Positions 13,845 through 16,776 of a stretch of DNA of 16,776 bases are shown here, piece after piece. Source of the DNA: Candidatus Saccharibacteria bacterium UBA4727 (lineage in GTDB: Bacteria > Patescibacteriota > Saccharimonadia > Saccharimonadales > Saccharimonadaceae); NCBI GenBank assembly GCA_002404195.1, contig DHJF01000040.1:47335-64110 (forward strand), read 5' to 3'. The notes under the pieces were generated by a model that worked only from the letters and a program-made list of their open reading frames with translations, was not told the origin of the DNA and did not search any database. How positions within the stretch are numbered: the first letter of the stretch is position 1; each line of letters starts with the position of its first letter. A program made the position numbers and the translations under genes.

Positions 13845-13853
13845 AGTATACCA
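13845..13853 (-). promoter_or_regulatory. Extended -10 promoter of the desulfurase-ydcF-mnmA operon
   Basis: Minus strand TGG (13853-13851) plus TATACT (13850-13845), almost identical to the obgE box. It occupies the 12-bp gap after the stop codon of the preceding gene. The ATG at 13834 starts 10 nt later; the alternative ATG at 13843 is only 1 nt away and would lie upstream of or at the transcription start. Confidence 0.62.
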
Positions 13854-13855
13854 AA

Positions 13856-14293
13856 CTACGCTAGTTTTTTGCCGGTTTGCGGGTCGCGTTGATAGATATT
13901 TCGTGCAACCTGTTCGTAGTAGAGCTGCGTCGCAATCACTAAATTGTCGAGCTCGGCACCTTCGATAAACGAGTAACGGGCACCTTCTTGTACCTTTAAG
14001 ATGCCGTTGTCGTGAATCTCGTAACGAGTCGTCGCCTCGGTTGCTTTACCGGTAGCAGGGTCTTTACCTTGTTCGTACCAAATCCAGGTATCTTTATCGA
14101 GGCAAAAAAACTCACGGCGATGACCGGCGGGAACCTCGCCAAATAACTTGGCGCCGATTTCACTTTCGAGCTGTAGCAATTCGCGTTCGGTGAATTTGCC
14201 AAATAAGTGCTTTTTTGGCATGACCAGTTTTGTTTCATCGGCTGACGCATCACCGATAACCAGAGCGAGGGCTTTTTTAAATAAACTACTCAT
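13856..14293 (-). CDS. Conserved-looking hypothetical protein, 145 aa
   Basis: I do not recognise a named family. The protein is soluble, without signal or membrane segment. It starts with a short hydrophobic helix (LFKKALALVIG), then FTERELLQLESEIGAKLFG (about residues 33-51), a probable helix, and a beta-rich part with several aromatic residues: HRREFFCLDKDTWIWYEQG (about 58-76), TTRYEIHDNGILKVQEGARYSFI (about 88-110). A C-terminal helix follows (LDNLVIATQLYYEQVARNIY). The two beta segments with Trp and Tyr could form a small sheet that binds a partner, but this is a guess. It starts 6 nt after the stop of the 120-aa gene, without Shine-Dalgarno, so the two are probably translated together and possibly act together. 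Confidence 0.75.
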   Translation of the reverse strand: MSSLFKKALALVIGDASADETKLVMPKKHLFGKFTERELLQLESEIGAKLFGEVPAGHRREFFCLDKDTWIWYEQGKDPATGKATEATTRYEIHDNGILKVQEGARYSFIEGAELDNLVIATQLYYEQVARNIYQRDPQTGKKLA

Positions 14294-14299
14294 AGCGAA

Positions 14300-14662
14300 T
14301 TACGCGGCGATACCAAAGTCGTCCTGTGTGTCGATTGATGATATACGAAAACGCATGGCAAATAGATCATCAACATCAGGGTGAGCGCGCATCAGAGGTA
14401 AAGGCCATGTCACACTTGCAATCACCTTTGCTTTTTGAGTAGCAATCATTTCAGGAGTTAGCGGAATCTTATTCACCTCTAAGCTACCCGAAGGGGCAGT
14501 CGCAACTGCAGCGGCAATCGCTTGACGGGCACGAATAACTTCGATAGGGACAAGAGTACTGGCATGCAGATCAATTTGGATATCATCACCTTCAAAGCCC
14601 GTTGCACCATAGGCAACTGGCTGGATAAATTCCGAGGTTGGATGTTGTTGTTCAGATGACAT
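14300..14662 (-). CDS. Hypothetical protein, 120 aa
   Basis: Unknown function. The frame is open up to 14767, but the upstream part overlaps tatD and reads poorly; the ATG at 14662 (MSSEQQHPTSEF) is the likelier start, giving 120 aa in a 49-bp gap after tatD. No strong Shine-Dalgarno (only a GCGAG 8 nt upstream). The sequence is soluble, with IQIDLHASTLVPIEVIRARQAIAAAV (about residues 23-48), a helix LTPEMIATQKAKVIASV (about 62-78) and a C-terminus rich in acidic residues (HPDVDDLFAMRFRISSIDTQDDFG). No cysteine. The short gap and the tight link to the next 145-aa gene suggest a small two-gene module carried behind metG-tatD. Confidence 0.65.
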   Translation of the reverse strand: MSSEQQHPTSEFIQPVAYGATGFEGDDIQIDLHASTLVPIEVIRARQAIAAAVATAPSGSLEVNKIPLTPEMIATQKAKVIASVTWPLPLMRAHPDVDDLFAMRFRISSIDTQDDFGIAA

Positions 14663-14711
14663 GATAAAGTCTCGCTTAGCTAATAAGGTTGGCGTTTGAA
14701 CTGTTTGTGTT

Positions 14712-15452
14712 TTAGAGTGCGAATAACGCATGAGCATTTGCGGTGGCGTGTGCGGCAATCTGTTCAAGTGGCAATTCGCGAACCGCTGCTTGATGTTCCG
14801 CCACGTTTCTCACAAATGCTGGCTCATTCACTTTACCACGAAATGGTACAGGTGTCAAGAAAGGCGCATCGGTTTCGAGCAGCATTTTTTCGAGTGGAAT
14901 GGTCGCAAACATTTCACGTTGCACTGGGTCTTTCGTAAACGTGCTAATACCGTTGACGCCGATATATAAACCTCGCTTGAGGGCCTCATCGCAGTTGAGC
15001 TGTGTATCGGTAAAACTATGGAGTTCGCCCCGAATACCTCGAAAATTATCAAAAATAGGCCAAAAATCATCAAACGCCTCGCGGACGTGGAAGATAATCG
15101 GCAGGTTATGGTCGAGAGCTAACTGGATTTGAGCTTCGAGCCCATGAATCTGCACCTCGCGCGGGCTATGCGTATAGAAATAGTCAAGACCAATCTCGCC
15201 CACAGCAGTCGCTCCGCTCGCAAGCCGTGCGATTTCACTCCAGCCGTCTTTGGTTTCGTGCGGATGGACGCCAATCGCCGCGAAGATATGGTCGTGCTGA
15301 GCCGCAAAAGCGACCGCCTCGCGCGAACTTTGCTGACTCGTCCCAACGCAAATCAGCTGATTGACACCGGCGTGGCGAGCGCGCGTTAAGGTATCGCCGA
15401 TATCAAGCGGATAATTTGCCTCGTGGATATGGCAGTGCGTATCGACGAACAT
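14712..15452 (-). CDS. tatD: TatD family metal-dependent deoxyribonuclease
   Basis: A TIM-barrel hydrolase of the TatD family (DNA 3'-5' exonuclease/AP endonuclease activity in studied members, with proposed roles in repair and RNA quality control). The 246-aa protein has all metal-site blocks: VDTHCHIHE (residues 3-11; His6 and His8), VGEIGLDYFY (84-93; Glu86), IIFHVREAFDDF (119-130; His122), ELHSFTD (143-149; His145) and LLETDAPFLTPVPFRGKVNEP (191-211; Asp195). I chose the ATG at 15452 over one at 15476 because it gives the family N-terminus MFVDTHCH and sits 1 nt after the metG stop (TAATATG), showing translational coupling. A metG-tatD pair is a frequent bacterial gene order. Confidence 0.95.
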   Translation of the reverse strand: MFVDTHCHIHEANYPLDIGDTLTRARHAGVNQLICVGTSQQSSREAVAFAAQHDHIFAAIGVHPHETKDGWSEIARLASGATAVGEIGLDYFYTHSPREVQIHGLEAQIQLALDHNLPIIFHVREAFDDFWPIFDNFRGIRGELHSFTDTQLNCDEALKRGLYIGVNGISTFTKDPVQREMFATIPLEKMLLETDAPFLTPVPFRGKVNEPAFVRNVAEHQAAVRELPLEQIAAHATANAHALFAL

Positions 15453-15453
15453 A

Positions 15454-16776
15454 TTACGCTTCCGGCGCTGCGACAACTACTGGTGTCGCTTTTGGTGCGC
15501 GCGGATCTTCGGTATGGTTGTAGATCTTTGGGAAAAGGCCGCCAACTGCCTCAATCGGCACGACAACACCGCCGCCAAAGATGCGACGAATATTATCGGC
15601 GGTTTCGGGTAGGAATGGCACCAGATACTCGGCAATTTGTAGTAACGTACCGGCGGCATGCGCTAAGACTTCGGCTAAATGCGCTTCAGCTTCCGGGTCT
15701 TGTTCACGGCGTTTGGCGATTTCCCATGGCTTCACAACTTCAATAAAGCGGTTAAGAGCACGAACCGTCCCCCATACTTCATCGAGCGCCTGGTTGAACT
15801 GCAAGTGATTCATGGCTTCATAGTACGGCTTCATGTCGTGCTCACCCTGAGCAATCTCGCCGATGACACCGGCTTGGTAGCGCGTAATCATACTCGCCAC
15901 GCGTGAAATTAAGTTGCCGAGATCATTGCCGAGCTCAGTATTGTAGGCTGTTTCAAACTTTTCCCAGGTAAAGTCACCGTCATCAAGCGTTGGAATGTGA
16001 CGTGAGAAAAAGTAGCGAAAAGCGTCAAGACCGTACGTGTCGATAATCTCATTTGGATCAACCACGTTACCGACCGTCTTGCTCATCTTTGCGCCGCTAA
16101 CGTTCACGAAACCGTGAACAAGCAACTTCTTTGGCAAAGGCAAATCGAGACCAAGCAACATTGGCGGCCAAATACCGGCGTGGAAGCGCAAAATATCCTT
16201 ACCAATGACCTGAATATCCGCCGGCCAAAAATCCTGCCAACCCTCGAGGTCTGGATAACCAAGAACGGTAATATAATTGGCGAGTGCGTCGATCCAAACA
16301 TACATGATTTGCTCTGGGTCGCCAGGCACAGGCACGCCCCAGCTGAGATTCTTTTTAGGGCGGGAAATACTCACATCCTGCACGCCGTCCTTTATGAGTT
16401 CGAGAAATTCCTTTTTGCGGAACTCTGGAACAATTTGCATTCGATTTGATTCAATTGCTTCGCGGATCTTATCTGTAAATGCGCTGGCTTTAAGATAATA
16501 ATTCTCCTCACTCACGCGCTGATATGGCTGCTGGTGGTCTGCGCAGATACCATTCGTCGCGGCAGCTTCTTTGTCAGTAAAGAAAGCTTCATGTCCTTGA
16601 CAGTACCAGCCTTCGTAACTTCCCTTGTAAATATACGGCTGCAGTTTTTGCCAAATATATTGCACGGCGCCAATATGGTGCGGGTCGGTCGTACGGACGA
16701 AATCAGTATAGCTGGTGTTCATCTTCTTCATCAAAGACTCAAAGTTACCGTACATACTATCAGTGTATGATTTTGG
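15454..16776 (-). CDS. metG: Methionyl-tRNA synthetase, 5' end outside window
   Basis: The frame is open to the right edge (first residues PKSYTDS before the internal Met at 16755), so the Rossmann HIGH region is missing from view. The visible 440 residues contain YKGSYEGWYCQGHEAFFTD, SWGVPVPGDPEQIMYVWIDALANY, the FHAGIWPPMLL block, the class I signature KMSKT (KMSKS-type, in HGFVNVSGAKMSKTVGN) and the helical anticodon-binding domain (LGNDLGNLISRVASMITRY, NRFIEVVKPWEIAK). It ends soon after this domain with a short Pro/Ala/Val tail, so the C-terminal Trbp111-like tRNA-binding domain found in many bacterial enzymes is absent. It charges tRNA-Met for initiation and elongation. Followed by tatD with 1 nt between. 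Confidence 0.95.
   Translation of the reverse strand, partial: PKSYTDSMYGNFESLMKKMNTSYTDFVRTTDPHHIGAVQYIWQKLQPYIYKGSYEGWYCQGHEAFFTDKEAAATNGICADHQQPYQRVSEENYYLKASAFTDKIREAIESNRMQIVPEFRKKEFLELIKDGVQDVSISRPKKNLSWGVPVPGDPEQIMYVWIDALANYITVLGYPDLEGWQDFWPADIQVIGKDILRFHAGIWPPMLLGLDLPLPKKLLVHGFVNVSGAKMSKTVGNVVDPNEIIDTYGLDAFRYFFSRHIPTLDDGDFTWEKFETAYNTELGNDLGNLISRVASMITRYQAGVIGEIAQGEHDMKPYYEAMNHLQFNQALDEVWGTVRALNRFIEVVKPWEIAKRREQDPEAEAHLAEVLAHAAGTLLQIAEYLVPFLPETADNIRRIFGGGVVVPIEAVGGLFPKIYNHTEDPRAPKATPVVVAAPEA

Overview
The window looks like chromosomal DNA from a reduced, host-associated bacterium of the Candidate Phyla Radiation, most probably a Candidatus Saccharibacteria (TM7) genome. I base this on the overall look of the proteins (a shortened alanyl-tRNA synthetase, an FtsA-like ATPase followed by a membrane protein with a baseplate-J-like exterior, several short lineage-type hypotheticals), on the gene density and on UGA being used as a normal stop. 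This assignment is inference; no database search was possible. No tRNA, rRNA, CRISPR array, insertion sequence or prophage was seen. Every gene but one lies on the minus strand.

Layout from right to left, in the direction of transcription: metG (cut by the right edge), tatD and two small conserved-looking hypotheticals (16776-13856) form one run. A promoter at the end of that run starts a three-gene operon whose cistrons overlap by ATGA: cysteine desulfurase, a YdcF-like membrane protein, and mnmA (13834-11050). Desulfurase and MnmA together suggest a sulfur relay for 2-thiouridine in tRNA. A small, highly charged protein (10976-10767) and alaS (10683-8806) follow, each with its own promoter. 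alaS lacks both the beta-barrel and the C-Ala domains. The only plus-strand gene (7811-8809, unknown function) runs tail to tail into alaS, and the two stop codons share one palindromic CTAG.

Divergent from it runs an envelope operon (7732-3230): FtsA/PilM-like ATPase, single-pass protein with baseplate-J-like outer domain, ruvX and mltG. Next comes a 350-bp gap holding a strong promoter and a long, structured leader for a LysM-CHAP cell-wall hydrolase (2879-1710) whose start codon is unusual. A perfect 12-bp stem-loop separates it from obgE (1630-332), which ends at a clear intrinsic terminator. The 5' end of sbcB (exonuclease I) leaves the window at the left edge.

Two themes stand out. First, genes next to promoters tend to have an extended -10 box (TGnTAnnnT) only 6-10 nt before the ATG and no Shine-Dalgarno, implying leaderless or nearly leaderless mRNAs, whereas some downstream cistrons have good Shine-Dalgarno sites. 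Second, the genes between 1710 and 7732 form a cell-envelope cluster (FtsA-like ATPase, transmembrane adhesin-like protein, lytic transglycosylase, peptidoglycan hydrolase) that may work together in division or surface remodelling. This is the most likely place for an undescribed system.
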